In this document: positions 42,330 to 50,279 of the stretch, in pieces
Numbering within the stretch: position 1 is the stretch's first letter
Layout of the letters: each line of letters starts with the position of its first letter
From: Oscillospiraceae bacterium
GTDB lineage: Bacteria > Bacillota > Clostridia > Oscillospirales > Ruminococcaceae
Length of the DNA stretch: 64,000 nucleotides
NCBI GenBank assembly: GCA_017427265.1
Contig: JAFRTG010000033.1
Span: forward strand, 1-64,000
Reading direction: 5' to 3'
The notes under the pieces: generated by a model
Seen by the model: the letters and a program-made list of their open reading frames with translations, nothing else
Told to the model about the DNA's origin: nothing
Database searches by the model: none
Position numbers and translations under genes: made by a program

Positions 42330-42367
42330 AACCGGCGCTGATTTTGAAATCAGCGCCGGTTCGTTTT
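42330..42367 (+). terminator. strong terminator of the sigma operon
   Basis: A perfect 15-bp stem starting AACCGGCGCTGATTT with a two-base loop, followed by TCGTTTTG. Confidence 0.8.
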
Positions 42368-42402
42368 GGTTGTGCTTTTTTTGGTGTGATACTGCGCGGA
42401 AT

Positions 42403-42740
42403 CCAAAGGGGCTGCCCCCCTTTAGAACCTGCTTGAACGATCGCACAGGGCTTCCGCCCTGTGAACCCGGAGGCGCAGAAAGCTACGCGGCGACTTCGTC
42501 GGCGCTGTGCTTTCTGCGCGCTGCGGATTGCTCTGCAATCCGCTTGGGGGCGCCCTCTCTTACAGGGCTCCCCCCTTCTCCAAACGATCCCCCGGATCGT
42601 TTGGGGAATTCCCCCTTGCGGTGCGCCTGACGATAAGGGTATTTCGCTCTCTGCGGAGAGCGACAAGGGCGCTGCCCTTGACCTGCCAGCTTTTTGGAAA
42701 AAGCTGGACCAAAAACTTTAGTTTGTGGCGGGCTTTAGCA
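42403..42740 (-). repeat. dispersed hairpin-rich repeat, family 1, copy B (inverted)
   Basis: Inverted relative to the copy at 29783-30070 and about 50 bases longer. Read on the minus strand, both share the order AAACTAAAGTTTTTG, CTCCGCAGAG, GTCAGGCGCACCGCAAGGGG, CGCCGACGAAGTCGCCGCG, CACAGGGC...GCCCTGTG. Copy B has extra blocks around the paired motif AAACGATC...GATCGTTT (about 42580-42605), absent from copy A. It is flanked by the sigma-operon terminator and the end of the cobalamin operon. Confidence 0.75.
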
Positions 42741-42862
42741 TGGGGAGAAGTTACGTCACAGAAGCCGCGACAGCGGCGTGTGATTGCCAGATTGGGGGAG
42801 CTCCGCTGCCGGCGCCCGAAGGAAAATGCCCGCGGGGGCTCCCCGCCCGAAGGAAAATGGAA

Positions 42863-42877
42863 GCGGGCACTGCCCGC
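42863..42877 (-). terminator. short hairpin at the end of the cobalamin operon
   Basis: On the minus strand GCGGGC-AGT-GCCCGC starts immediately at the stop codon and is followed by TTCCATTTTCC. Confidence 0.45.
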
Positions 42878-43564
42878 CTAGAGACCGTATTTTTTTTCGA
42901 TTCGGGCGAGCTTGTCGCCGATCGGTTTGGCAAGCAGCATCAGAAAAATCAGATTCGACAGCGCATAAATCACCGGATACGGCATGGAGCTGACAACCGC
43001 TGCCAGATACTGCGCTGCCGTGAATTCGCCGTATGTCCAGACCGTCGTCCAGATGTCCAGCAGCATCGAATAACCAAGCCCCGAAATCAGCCCGTATCCA
43101 TACAGCAGCAGCCGTGAGCCCCGCAGCGGCTTTGCGAACAATCCCGCAAACAGGCCGATCAGCCCCCACGCAAGCATCTGAAACGGCGTCCACGGCCCCT
43201 GTCCCATGATAAAATTCGAGAGCACCGCAGAGAGCGCTCCGACCAGAAAGCCCGATTCCGGCCCGAGATACATCGCCGAAAGCACCGTGATCGCCGTGAT
43301 CGGCTTCATCAGCGGCAGCATTCGTCCGAGTACCGAAAGTGCCGTCATAACCGAGACCAGAATCATGCGCCGCGTGCCGAGCTCCCGACGCTCAAATCCT
43401 GCAAGAAACAGCAGCAGCGCCATCAGCGTCATCGCAAAGCTGACAAGCGCATAATACTGCGACTGTGCACGCTTCGGCATCAGCAGAACAATCGCCGGCA
43501 TGATCGCAAAGGGCAGCGCGATGCGCAGAATTCTGCGGATTTTCTCCGATTTGATGACAAGCAC
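42878..43564 (-). CDS. ECF transporter S component, probable cobalamin-specific
   Basis: 228 residues with six to seven predicted membrane helices. The TRRMILVSVMTALSVLGRMLP segment and the GPESGFLVGALSAVLSNFIMGQGPWTPFQML segment are typical of larger ECF S components (the cobalt/cobalamin-related group). It would bind the vitamin at the outer face and couple to EcfT and EcfA encoded upstream in the same operon. The start is GTG at 43564, because GGGAGGG ends six bases before it; the longer open frame to 43627 has no ribosome-binding site. Cobalamin specificity is inferred from the operon's riboswitch and DUF4430 proteins, not from the S component itself. Confidence 0.75.
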   Translation of the reverse strand: MLVIKSEKIRRILRIALPFAIMPAIVLLMPKRAQSQYYALVSFAMTLMALLLFLAGFERRELGTRRMILVSVMTALSVLGRMLPLMKPITAITVLSAMYLGPESGFLVGALSAVLSNFIMGQGPWTPFQMLAWGLIGLFAGLFAKPLRGSRLLLYGYGLISGLGYSMLLDIWTTVWTYGEFTAAQYLAAVVSSMPYPVIYALSNLIFLMLLAKPIGDKLARIEKKYGL

Positions 43565-43581
43565 CGCAAGCCCTCCCTTCG

Positions 43582-44109
43582 TCAGGTCTGTTCCATTCGC
43601 ACGACCGTTTCTCCTGCCGGAATGCATTCGGCATACCGGCGGTTCCAGATGAATTCGTTGTAGTAACGGTAGGTTTGTTCCGCCGTCAGATGCGGATTAT
43701 CCAGCGTTGTATTGGCATAGGCCGGAACGATCATCCGGAATCCGTGCTCAAAGCCGCATTTGACCGCCGCATCCACACAGTATTCCGTTTGAAGGCCGGT
43801 GACAATCAGCTCTGTTTCCCCGCATGTCCGCAGATATTGCAGCAGGCCGGACGACCGGAACGGGCTGTTGACCGTTTTATCAAAGACCCGTTCGCCCTTT
43901 TCCGGCGCAAACGGTGCAGCGATTGCAAAGCCGGGATGTCCGGGCGAAAGCGGCGCTCCGGTTCCGTCATTGTGCCGCAGATACAGCACCTCCGTACCGG
44001 TTTGACGCGCTGTCTCCAGAAGTATCTTCAGCGTTTCGGTGAATACATGGTAATGAAAAAGCTCCGGCGTATAGATCGCCGTCTGGACATCAATCACAAG
44101 CAACTTCAT
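43582..44109 (-). CDS. isochorismatase-like cysteine hydrolase
   Basis: 175 residues. The three catalytic residues of the family are visible: Asp in LLVIDVQTAI (residue 7), Lys in RVFDKTVNSPF (about 79) and Cys in VTGLQTEYCVDAAVKCG (about 112), with the cis-peptide context before the nucleophile. Members hydrolyse small amides or vinyl ethers (nicotinamide, N-carbamoylsarcosine, isochorismate). It lies inside the cobalamin-transport operon, overlapping the ATPase gene by 20 bases, but no link of this activity with cobalamin is known to me; an amide side-chain substrate is a speculation. Confidence 0.82.
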   Translation of the reverse strand: MKLLVIDVQTAIYTPELFHYHVFTETLKILLETARQTGTEVLYLRHNDGTGAPLSPGHPGFAIAAPFAPEKGERVFDKTVNSPFRSSGLLQYLRTCGETELIVTGLQTEYCVDAAVKCGFEHGFRMIVPAYANTTLDNPHLTAEQTYRYYNEFIWNRRYAECIPAGETVVRMEQT

Positions 44110-45745
44110 GCAAGCCTCCGTTCTCCTGCACCAGCCGGACGATCTGCCCGACGGTTACAGTCTGCTGATAAAATCCGCGGGAAATGCGGCTCGCGGCAGT
44201 CGTATAAAACGCATTCTCCGCAAAAAAACGCTGCGGTACATCCGCCGAGATCAGCGCCCCGCGGGACAAAAATCCGCAGCGATCCGCATGACAGGCGGCA
44301 AATTCAATGTCATGCGTGACCATGAGCACCGTCACGCCCTGCGCCTGAAGTCCGTGCAGCACCTCTGCAAGCCGCAGCTTCGACTGCGCGTCCAGACCCT
44401 TGGTCGGCTCATCGAGCAGCAGCAGCCTTGGCCGCGTCAGCATGACTTTTGCAAGCGCCAGAAGCTGCTGCTCACCGCCGCTGAGATCATAGGGATGCTG
44501 CCCGTACAGCGGGCTCAGATCAAACGGGAAATCCGCGAGCGCGGTCTCATAGTTCCGGTCGATCTCCGCAAGCTCCTCTGCAGCGGTATTGCACAGAAAC
44601 ACCGTCTGGACATCCTGCGGCAGAAGCGTCACGCACTGCTGATGCAGACTGCGCTGCTTATAATCCCGGATCGGCTTGCCGAAGATCTCGATTTTGCCCG
44701 CATAGCACTTCCGGATGCCCGAAAGCACCGCAAGCATGGTCGATTTGCCAGCGCCGTTTCCGCCGATCATGCAGTAGAATTCGCCGGTCTGCACGGAAAA
44801 GCTCAGACCGTTCAGAATATCCCGGCCGCTGCGTTCGTAGCGGAAAAATGCATCCCTGACCGTCAGGGCAGGGGACGTCTGCGGACGCGGCTCCGGCTCC
44901 GGCAGCGAACGGATATTTACCGGCAGCCGCGGCATCAGATCATTCCGCGCATCGCTGACCGAAAGCGGACATTCGCCCTGCATTCCCAGCGCATGATACA
45001 GCCGCACCGCTGCGGGCATACCGGCCGTCACGGGTGAATCCGCCGGAAGCTGCCGGAGCAGTCTGCGCGGCGCATCCTGCATGACGACTTTGCCGCGTTC
45101 CATGAGCAGCAGCTGCGTACAGACCGGAATCACATCCTCAAGCCGGTGCTCGGCCAGCAGAATTGTGATGGAAAAATCCCGGTTGAGCCGCTGCAGCGTC
45201 GTCAGAAAATCCGCAGCAGCGATCGGGTCGAGCTGCGCCGTCGGCTCATCGAGCAGCAGCAGCCGCGGCTGCATAATCATCACGCTTGCCAGATTGAGCA
45301 GCTGCTTCTGTCCGCCGGAAAGCGAAGCGGGGTCACGGTCGAGCCATTCCTCCATCCCGAAGTAGGATGCGATTTCCGCAATGCGCCGCCGCATGATCTC
45401 CGGCGGTGTGCCGAGGTTTTCGAGCCCGAACGCCAGCTCATGCCAGACGCGGTCGGTCACGATCTGCTGCTCCGGATGCTGCATCACAAAGCCGATCTGT
45501 GAGGCCGCCGTGCGGTCATCGTAATCCGCAAGCAGTCTGCCGTCGAACAGCACACTGCCGCTCTGCGTGCAGCGCGGAATCAGCTCGCGCTTGCACATCC
45601 GCAAAAGCGTCGTTTTGCCGCAGCCGGTCGCGCCGCAGATCACCGCAAAATCACCCGGCTCCAGCGAAAAGGAAACATCCGACAAAACCGGCGTACTGCA
45701 TTCCGGGAACCGCACCGTCAGATGCTCTGCCGCAAGCAATGCCAT
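44090..45745 (-). CDS. energy-coupling factor ATPase, two fused domains (EcfA-EcfA')
   Basis: 551 residues with two ABC ATPase domains in one chain. Domain 1: Walker A ICGATGCGKTT (about 36), signature LSGGQKQ (about 140), Walker B LLLLDEPTAQLDP (about 160), H-loop LLAEHR. Domain 2: Walker A IGGNGAGKST (about 328), signature LSGGEQQ (about 425), Walker B LLLLDEPTKGLD (about 445), H-loop VTHDIE. Separate EcfA1/EcfA2 genes are commoner; fused forms are known. It energises the S component through EcfT. It overlaps ecfT by 28 bases and the following hydrolase gene by 20. Confidence 0.92.
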   Translation of the reverse strand: MALLAAEHLTVRFPECSTPVLSDVSFSLEPGDFAVICGATGCGKTTLLRMCKRELIPRCTQSGSVLFDGRLLADYDDRTAASQIGFVMQHPEQQIVTDRVWHELAFGLENLGTPPEIMRRRIAEIASYFGMEEWLDRDPASLSGGQKQLLNLASVMIMQPRLLLLDEPTAQLDPIAAADFLTTLQRLNRDFSITILLAEHRLEDVIPVCTQLLLMERGKVVMQDAPRRLLRQLPADSPVTAGMPAAVRLYHALGMQGECPLSVSDARNDLMPRLPVNIRSLPEPEPRPQTSPALTVRDAFFRYERSGRDILNGLSFSVQTGEFYCMIGGNGAGKSTMLAVLSGIRKCYAGKIEIFGKPIRDYKQRSLHQQCVTLLPQDVQTVFLCNTAAEELAEIDRNYETALADFPFDLSPLYGQHPYDLSGGEQQLLALAKVMLTRPRLLLLDEPTKGLDAQSKLRLAEVLHGLQAQGVTVLMVTHDIEFAACHADRCGFLSRGALISADVPQRFFAENAFYTTAASRISRGFYQQTVTVGQIVRLVQENGGLHEVACD

Positions 45746-46596
45746 GTCAGCGCCTCCTTTCCCTCACAAAGCACCGGCAGCAGCGCCAGCAGCGCATAGG
45801 CTGCCGCCGTACCCGCATACGGCAGACTGAACGCCGGTGCAATCCGCTGCGGATAATACTGCCAGTCAAGTCTGCCGGACATGATCCCGCAGACCGTCAG
45901 CGCGGTCAGAAGCAGTACCGCTCCGACCAGTATTGCATCCGCCTTTCCGAATCGGAAATACGTGAAGCTGCTGCGCTTTCCCGTTCCGTATCCGCGTGCG
46001 GCCATACTGTTTGCGGTGATGATGCCGTTTTCCAGCGCCCATGTTACCAGAATCGAAAAGACCCGCAGGCCGCCGCGCACATCGTCAAGCAGATGCCCCT
46101 CGCGGTAGAGTCCGAGTCCGCGCTGCGCCGTCTGGATTCGGTGCATCTGCTCGCGGAACAGCGTCAGATTGCGCACCGCCATACAGAAAATCAGCGCCAG
46201 CTTCGGGGAAAACCCGCGGAACAGATAAAACAGCTTTTCACTCGTCATCAGATCGGAGAAATTGCGGAACCAGTAAAGCACAGCCGCAAGCCGCAGACCG
46301 GTCACGGCACCGTAAAAGAGCGCTTCTTCCGTATACGCCCGCTGATTGATGACGAACAAAACCGTCGTGCCGTGCTGATTCCAGAGGGGATTCAGCAGCG
46401 CGAACAGCAGCGGAAGCCCGATTGCTGCAATATGAAAGCCGATGTGCTTTCTGCCGCTGCGCATTATAAAAAATGCCATTGCGCAGAGCAGCGAGATCAG
46501 CAACAGCACCGGTTCCAGACAGAAAACCGTGATGCAGGCCGTCAGCAAAATCTGTGCCGTAACCGCCGCAGGGTTCATTGCGTCAAAAGCGCGCAT
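45718..46596 (-). CDS. ecfT: energy-coupling factor transmembrane subunit EcfT
   Basis: 292 residues. Membrane helices alternate with two long cytoplasmic coupling helices. The conserved Ala-Arg-Gly signature appears as MHRIQTAQRGLG (about 150) and NSMAARGYGTG (about 205), the two motifs that insert into the EcfA grooves. It links the ATPases to an S component. GGAGGGG lies just before ATG 46596, 24 bases after the upstream gene's stop, within a continuous minus-strand operon. Confidence 0.9.
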   Translation of the reverse strand: MRAFDAMNPAAVTAQILLTACITVFCLEPVLLLISLLCAMAFFIMRSGRKHIGFHIAAIGLPLLFALLNPLWNQHGTTVLFVINQRAYTEEALFYGAVTGLRLAAVLYWFRNFSDLMTSEKLFYLFRGFSPKLALIFCMAVRNLTLFREQMHRIQTAQRGLGLYREGHLLDDVRGGLRVFSILVTWALENGIITANSMAARGYGTGKRSSFTYFRFGKADAILVGAVLLLTALTVCGIMSGRLDWQYYPQRIAPAFSLPYAGTAAAYALLALLPVLCEGKEALTWHCLRQSI

Positions 46597-46620
46597 CTGC
46601 CGCCCCTCCTTCCGTTCCGA

Positions 46621-48414
46621 TTACAGGCTGACCGTATACGCCCAGACCACGCGGTCGCCGTCATGCAGCGGAAAGCCGCCGCAGCCGACCGACGGCCGTT
46701 CGCCGTTGACGGTATAGGTCCAGCCGGACAAATCGCCGAAATCAAATTCATAGAGTGATTCAATTCCGCGTACATACGCCGTTTCGCCGCTGCCGTCCAC
46801 CTCTGTTTGCAGCGTATAGACCTTTACTGCATCATAGAGCAGATCGAGCGCGGTTTCCTCCGGCGCGATTGAAAATTCAGTCAGCGGCATCAGAACACCG
46901 TCGGCAGGATATTTTTCACTGCCCTCCATGCCGAGAATCACATCGCAGCGGATTTCCATTGTGACAGTTCCGCCGCCGGTTTTCATTTCGCTCTGATAAT
47001 ACTGCGCCGGCGATTCGATCTTCACAAACCAGATCAGCGCCGTGACGATCAGCAGCCCGCCGCCGAGTGTCAGATATGTCTTAGGGCTGCGCTTTTTCCG
47101 CAGCAGACAGATCACTGCGGCCGCACCGAATATCGCAATCGCAGCGATTATCAGCGGAAGCCGGTAAGGATATTTTTCGGCATCGCTCCGCAGATCGGCA
47201 GGCGGCGCCGTTGTCAGAATGACCTCCGGAACCGTCTCCTGCAGCGCCGTTGTCTGTGTGACAGCAGATGCGGCAGCAGATTCCGATGCAGTGCCGGAAA
47301 CAGCAGTTGTGGTATGGCCTGAAACAGTTGCCGCAGTTGTCTGCGTCACTGCGGATGCGGTTCCGGAGACCGTCTGCGTTGTTTCGGCAGGCTGCTTCTG
47401 TGCCGGCGCTGCGGTTTGCTGCGGTGTTTCCGGATTTACAGCCGGCTGCAGCGGCTCTGATGCAAAGTCCCGGAACTGCAGCAGTGCGCCTTCTCCGTTG
47501 TGCTGCATCTCCGCGGCTGTCAGCGCCAGAAAGACCTGCATCGCTGCAATCTGATTGGCACCGCCGCCCGCCGTATGGGAATAAGCGCCCTCCGATACGC
47601 GGAACTGCAGAATGCCGTCCAGCAGTGAATGGCCGTCCCGGATGAAGCGGCTGTCCGCAAGCGGATCCGTCCCCAGTGCGCAGAGCGCGATCCAGACCTG
47701 TGCCGTGCTCTCCGGATTCTCCGTGCCGAAGCTCTGATATGCGCCGCTTGGGAGCTGCTGCGCCGAAAGATAATCCACGCCGCGCGCGACTGCATCCGCA
47801 GCGGTGCTGTCATCGCGGTACGGGGCAAGCGCCTGCAGCGTCATGGCCGTTACGTCCGGGTCACCGAATTCGCCGGTCAGCGACCAGCCGCCGTCCGGTG
47901 CCTGCAGGGAGACAAGCGCTGTCACGAGATCCGAGCGGCTGTACGTTCCGGACGGAACGCCGTTATTGAGCAGATGCAGTGCAAAGATCCGGCTCATGAT
48001 GCCCAGCCCTTCCGCACTGCTGTCAAGGATCTCCGTGCAGACTGCAGGCGGCTCCGGTGTACAGGCCGTCAGCGTGAGCGCGAGCCGTTCGCGTGAAACA
48101 GGAGAGGGTTCGTCATTTGCGGCAAGATACTGCTGCAGTGCCGCGCCGTAGGCGGACATGTCATAGCCGTAATGCGCAGAAAGCGCCATCGTATACCAGT
48201 CAGATGCGCTTCGCCCGACCTCTGCCGGCAGTGTATTCTGTGCCCAGCCGCCCGGATCTCCGCCGCTCACTGCATTGAGAATCTCCGCTGCATAATCTCC
48301 GCAGCGTCCGTCATAGCCGGATGCACACAGCGGCAAAAGCAGCCGGAGGCCGCTCAGGCACAAAACCAGAGCACAGCATCCGGCTGCAAGCATCCGTTTC
48401 AGATTTTTACTCAT
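46621..48414 (-). CDS. membrane protein with alpha/alpha-barrel and DUF4430 domains (intrinsic-factor/transcobalamin-like)
   Basis: 597 residues. An N-terminal signal anchor (about 5-30) is followed by an all-helical domain (about 35-330) with prenyltransferase/squalene-cyclase-type repeats: SLQAPDGGWSLTGEFG, YLSAQQLPSGAYQSFG and FRVSEGAYSHTAGGG. Then come a Thr/Ala/Val linker, two membrane helices (about 417-440 and 447-468) and a C-terminal DUF4430 domain (about 476-597) ending SGWTYTVNGERPSVGCGG and HDGDRVVWAYTVSL. An alpha6-alpha6 barrel plus DUF4430-like beta domain is exactly the two-domain make-up of human intrinsic factor and transcobalamin. With the upstream cobalamin riboswitch and the ECF genes, it is probably a surface cobalamin-capturing protein. 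The start shares ATGA with the previous gene. Confidence 0.75.
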   Translation of the reverse strand: MSKNLKRMLAAGCCALVLCLSGLRLLLPLCASGYDGRCGDYAAEILNAVSGGDPGGWAQNTLPAEVGRSASDWYTMALSAHYGYDMSAYGAALQQYLAANDEPSPVSRERLALTLTACTPEPPAVCTEILDSSAEGLGIMSRIFALHLLNNGVPSGTYSRSDLVTALVSLQAPDGGWSLTGEFGDPDVTAMTLQALAPYRDDSTAADAVARGVDYLSAQQLPSGAYQSFGTENPESTAQVWIALCALGTDPLADSRFIRDGHSLLDGILQFRVSEGAYSHTAGGGANQIAAMQVFLALTAAEMQHNGEGALLQFRDFASEPLQPAVNPETPQQTAAPAQKQPAETTQTVSGTASAVTQTTAATVSGHTTTAVSGTASESAAASAVTQTTALQETVPEVILTTAPPADLRSDAEKYPYRLPLIIAAIAIFGAAAVICLLRKKRSPKTYLTLGGGLLIVTALIWFVKIESPAQYYQSEMKTGGGTVTMEIRCDVILGMEGSEKYPADGVLMPLTEFSIAPEETALDLLYDAVKVYTLQTEVDGSGETAYVRGIESLYEFDFGDLSGWTYTVNGERPSVGCGGFPLHDGDRVVWAYTVSL

Positions 48415-49349
48415 TCTTCTCTGCGGCGGCGGAACGCAAAGGCCGTACCGCAGGCTGTCAGCGCTGCGATGATGACGGCAGGCATTGCGCCGGTATCACC
48501 GGTTTTCGGCGCACTGTCCTTGTTGCCGGAAGCAGTTGTCTGCGCCTTGGTTGTCGTTGCAGCGGCTGTGGTATTGGAAGCCGTTGTTGCTGCCGTCGTA
48601 ACAGTTGTATCAGCAGCCGTTGTTGTGGTCGCTGCAGGAACGGTTACCGTAGTCTCAGCCGGTGCTGCATGGACACGCAACGCAAGCGGTACCAGATTCT
48701 GCTCCGACTTGATGCCGAGAATCATATCACCGCTGCGGTCCAGCGTGACCTGCACCGAGCCGTTTGCATCGGTCTTGAAGGCGGTCTCCTCACCGTCTAC
48801 GGTGATGACCGCATCCGGAACCGCAGAAGTCTCGATCTGCGCGCCGACATACTGGAGCTTTTTGAGATTCAGCGTCAGCGTATCACCCTGCTTTGCGTCC
48901 GGTACGGCTTTGACATCAAAATAGCAATAGGCATCCGAATAGCCGGCTGCATCCTTCATAGCATATGCGCTGAGATAATCGCCGTTCTTCACCGGGTCGG
49001 AAAGTCCCATCGCAAACTCATCGTTGACTGTATAGCCGAAGCTGCCGTTATTGGTCAGACCCCAGAGCTTCTTGATGCTCAGACCCCAGTCGCTTTCCGC
49101 AGAGGTGTAGCCTGCAGCCGCACCGCCCTCATAGTACAGATCGTGTACGGCGTAGAGCGCCTCGTCAATGGTAAAGACGCCGTCGCCGTCGCGGTCCTTG
49201 ACGGCAACATCCTCACATGGAACGGCAAGCTCGCCGGCCGCACCGATCGTGATGTGCACCGTGATTTCATCGTCCGCTGCAAATGCGGAGAATGCCGCAG
49301 CCTGTACTGCAACAGCTGCTGTGAGAATGATCGCTCCGAGTTTTTTCAT
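48411..49349 (-). CDS. cell-wall-anchored DUF4430-type protein
   Basis: 312 residues. Signal peptide about 1-25 (MKKLGAIILTAAVAVQAAAF ... AFA). Residues about 27-150 form a DUF4430-like beta domain with NNGSFGYTVNDEFAMGLSDP and KNGDYLSAYAM; an EF-hand-like loop DRDGDGVFTIDE sits inside it. A second beta domain (about 150-225) is followed by a Thr/Ala linker and a sorting signal: APKTGD, a hydrophobic stretch and RRRREE, an LPxTG variant. It is thus exported and probably sortase-linked to the wall. It is the first gene after the cobalamin riboswitch. ATG 49349 is chosen over 49367 because GGAGGT lies between them, seven bases upstream. Confidence 0.78.
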   Translation of the reverse strand: MKKLGAIILTAAVAVQAAAFSAFAADDEITVHITIGAAGELAVPCEDVAVKDRDGDGVFTIDEALYAVHDLYYEGGAAAGYTSAESDWGLSIKKLWGLTNNGSFGYTVNDEFAMGLSDPVKNGDYLSAYAMKDAAGYSDAYCYFDVKAVPDAKQGDTLTLNLKKLQYVGAQIETSAVPDAVITVDGEETAFKTDANGSVQVTLDRSGDMILGIKSEQNLVPLALRVHAAPAETTVTVPAATTTTAADTTVTTAATTASNTTAAATTTKAQTTASGNKDSAPKTGDTGAMPAVIIAALTACGTAFAFRRRREE

Positions 49350-49375
49350 TTTTTCTACCTCCGGCATTATTTTTC

Positions 49376-49413
49376 GGATCCGGCGTGCATGAAAAATGCG
49401 CTTTTCCGGATCC
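49376..49413 (-). other. leader hairpin of the cobalamin operon
   Basis: GGATCCGG and CCGGATCC arms enclose a 22-base loop 20-60 bases ahead of the first gene's ATG. It may be part of the riboswitch expression platform; no T-run follows, so control of translation or a switch in folding is more likely than simple termination. Confidence 0.4.
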
Positions 49414-49496
49414 GGTCAAGCGCAGCATCAATGCACCCGCTGGCAGAGCATCTGCCGGGGCGTTTTGACGGCCGCACTTTTCTTACCCAAAAATGT

Positions 49497-49634
49497 GAGC
49501 ATCTGCGCTGATTTGCGCATGCTCCGTCCGTACTGTGCACAGTGAGCGATCCGACTGTAACGGTAGTGGCAGCTGCGGCGGATTTGCACCGCACTTCTCT
49601 CAGGAGCCATGCCTTCGGCATGGTACTGTGCACC
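49497..49634 (-). ncRNA. cobalamin riboswitch, compact (class II-like)
   Basis: On the minus strand the conserved core reads GGTGCAAATCCG (49579-49590), then CGCAGCTGCCACTACCG (49561-49577; the GCCACT junction) and TTACAGTCGGATCGC, as in cobalamin aptamers. A perfect 9-bp P1 (GTGCACAGT at 49625-49633 with ACTGTGCAC at 49535-49543) closes a 99-base aptamer. A separate hairpin (GAGCATgCGC...GCGcagATGCTC, 49497-49524) could supply the kissing-loop partner. The classical long peripheral arms and B12 box are missing, which fits the smaller class. It is placed directly after a consensus promoter and ahead of the DUF4430/ECF operon. Confidence 0.8.
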
Positions 49635-49652
49635 ATATTTTGTTATAAAAAT

Positions 49653-49681
49653 ATTATAGCACGCAGACTGCTGTTTGTCAA
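49653..49681 (-). promoter_or_regulatory. sigma-A promoter of the cobalamin operon
   Basis: On the minus strand TTGACA (49676-49681) and TATAAT (49653-49658), spacing 17; the start point falls about 12 bases before riboswitch stem P1. Confidence 0.8.
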
Positions 49682-49714
49682 GCAGAATCTGCAAGATTTC
49701 CTGCATAGAAAGAC

Positions 49715-49743
49715 TTTACAAACCGGCGGATTTGTGGTATGAT
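49715..49743 (+). promoter_or_regulatory. sigma-A promoter of the GNAT-DHHW operon
   Basis: TTTACA (49715-49720) and TATGAT (49738-49743), spacing 17; divergent from the cobalamin promoter. Confidence 0.6.
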
Positions 49744-49835
49744 AAAGAGGAATGCAATTCCGGAGCTTCCGGGACAGAACCGCAGTGTACTGCTGCGGAA
49801 GATTCCGGGCTCTGACCTGTCAGCGGAGGAACAAT

Positions 49836-50279
49836 ATGCTGAGATTTCGGAAACTGAAAAAAAACGATCTTGCTGAGACAGACTGGGAACACGCTGCTCT
49901 GACAGCGCTGCTTCCTGCCCCCTCATACTGGGCGGATGCGTTGGATGCGGGCGCTGCACTCTTTGTCATTTTTGACGGCGAAAAGCCGGTCGGAATGCTG
50001 GAAATGGACGCGAACCCGACGGAAAGCCGTCCTGCCTGTGCAAAAGTGAACCGCGTTCTGATTCTGCCGGAGCTGCGGCGGCACGGTCTCGGCCGGATGC
50101 TGATGGCGCTGGCCGCCGGAGAAGCCGTCGAACGGAAGCTGTGGTTCATTGCGGGCGCTGTTCCGGATACGGAAGAAGCACAGGGCTTTGCGGCCGGGAT
50201 TCATCTGCGGAGAAGCGAGTGGTTTGACGATCTGTTCGTGCTCGATCTCTCCGATGTTGAGGGACTGCGGCATGGCTGA
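49836..50279 (+). CDS. GNAT-family N-acetyltransferase
   Basis: 147 residues. The acetyl-CoA-binding signature is RVLILPELRRHGLGRMLMALA (about 68-88; R/Q-x-x-G-x-G/A type), preceded by GEKPVGMLEMDANP (strand 4). Substrate unknown. The open frame extends upstream, but ATG 49836 has GGAGGA six bases before it. The 3' end overlaps the next gene by eight bases, so the pair is cotranscribed. Confidence 0.8.
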   Translation: MLRFRKLKKNDLAETDWEHAALTALLPAPSYWADALDAGAALFVIFDGEKPVGMLEMDANPTESRPACAKVNRVLILPELRRHGLGRMLMALAAGEAVERKLWFIAGAVPDTEEAQGFAAGIHLRRSEWFDDLFVLDLSDVEGLRHG

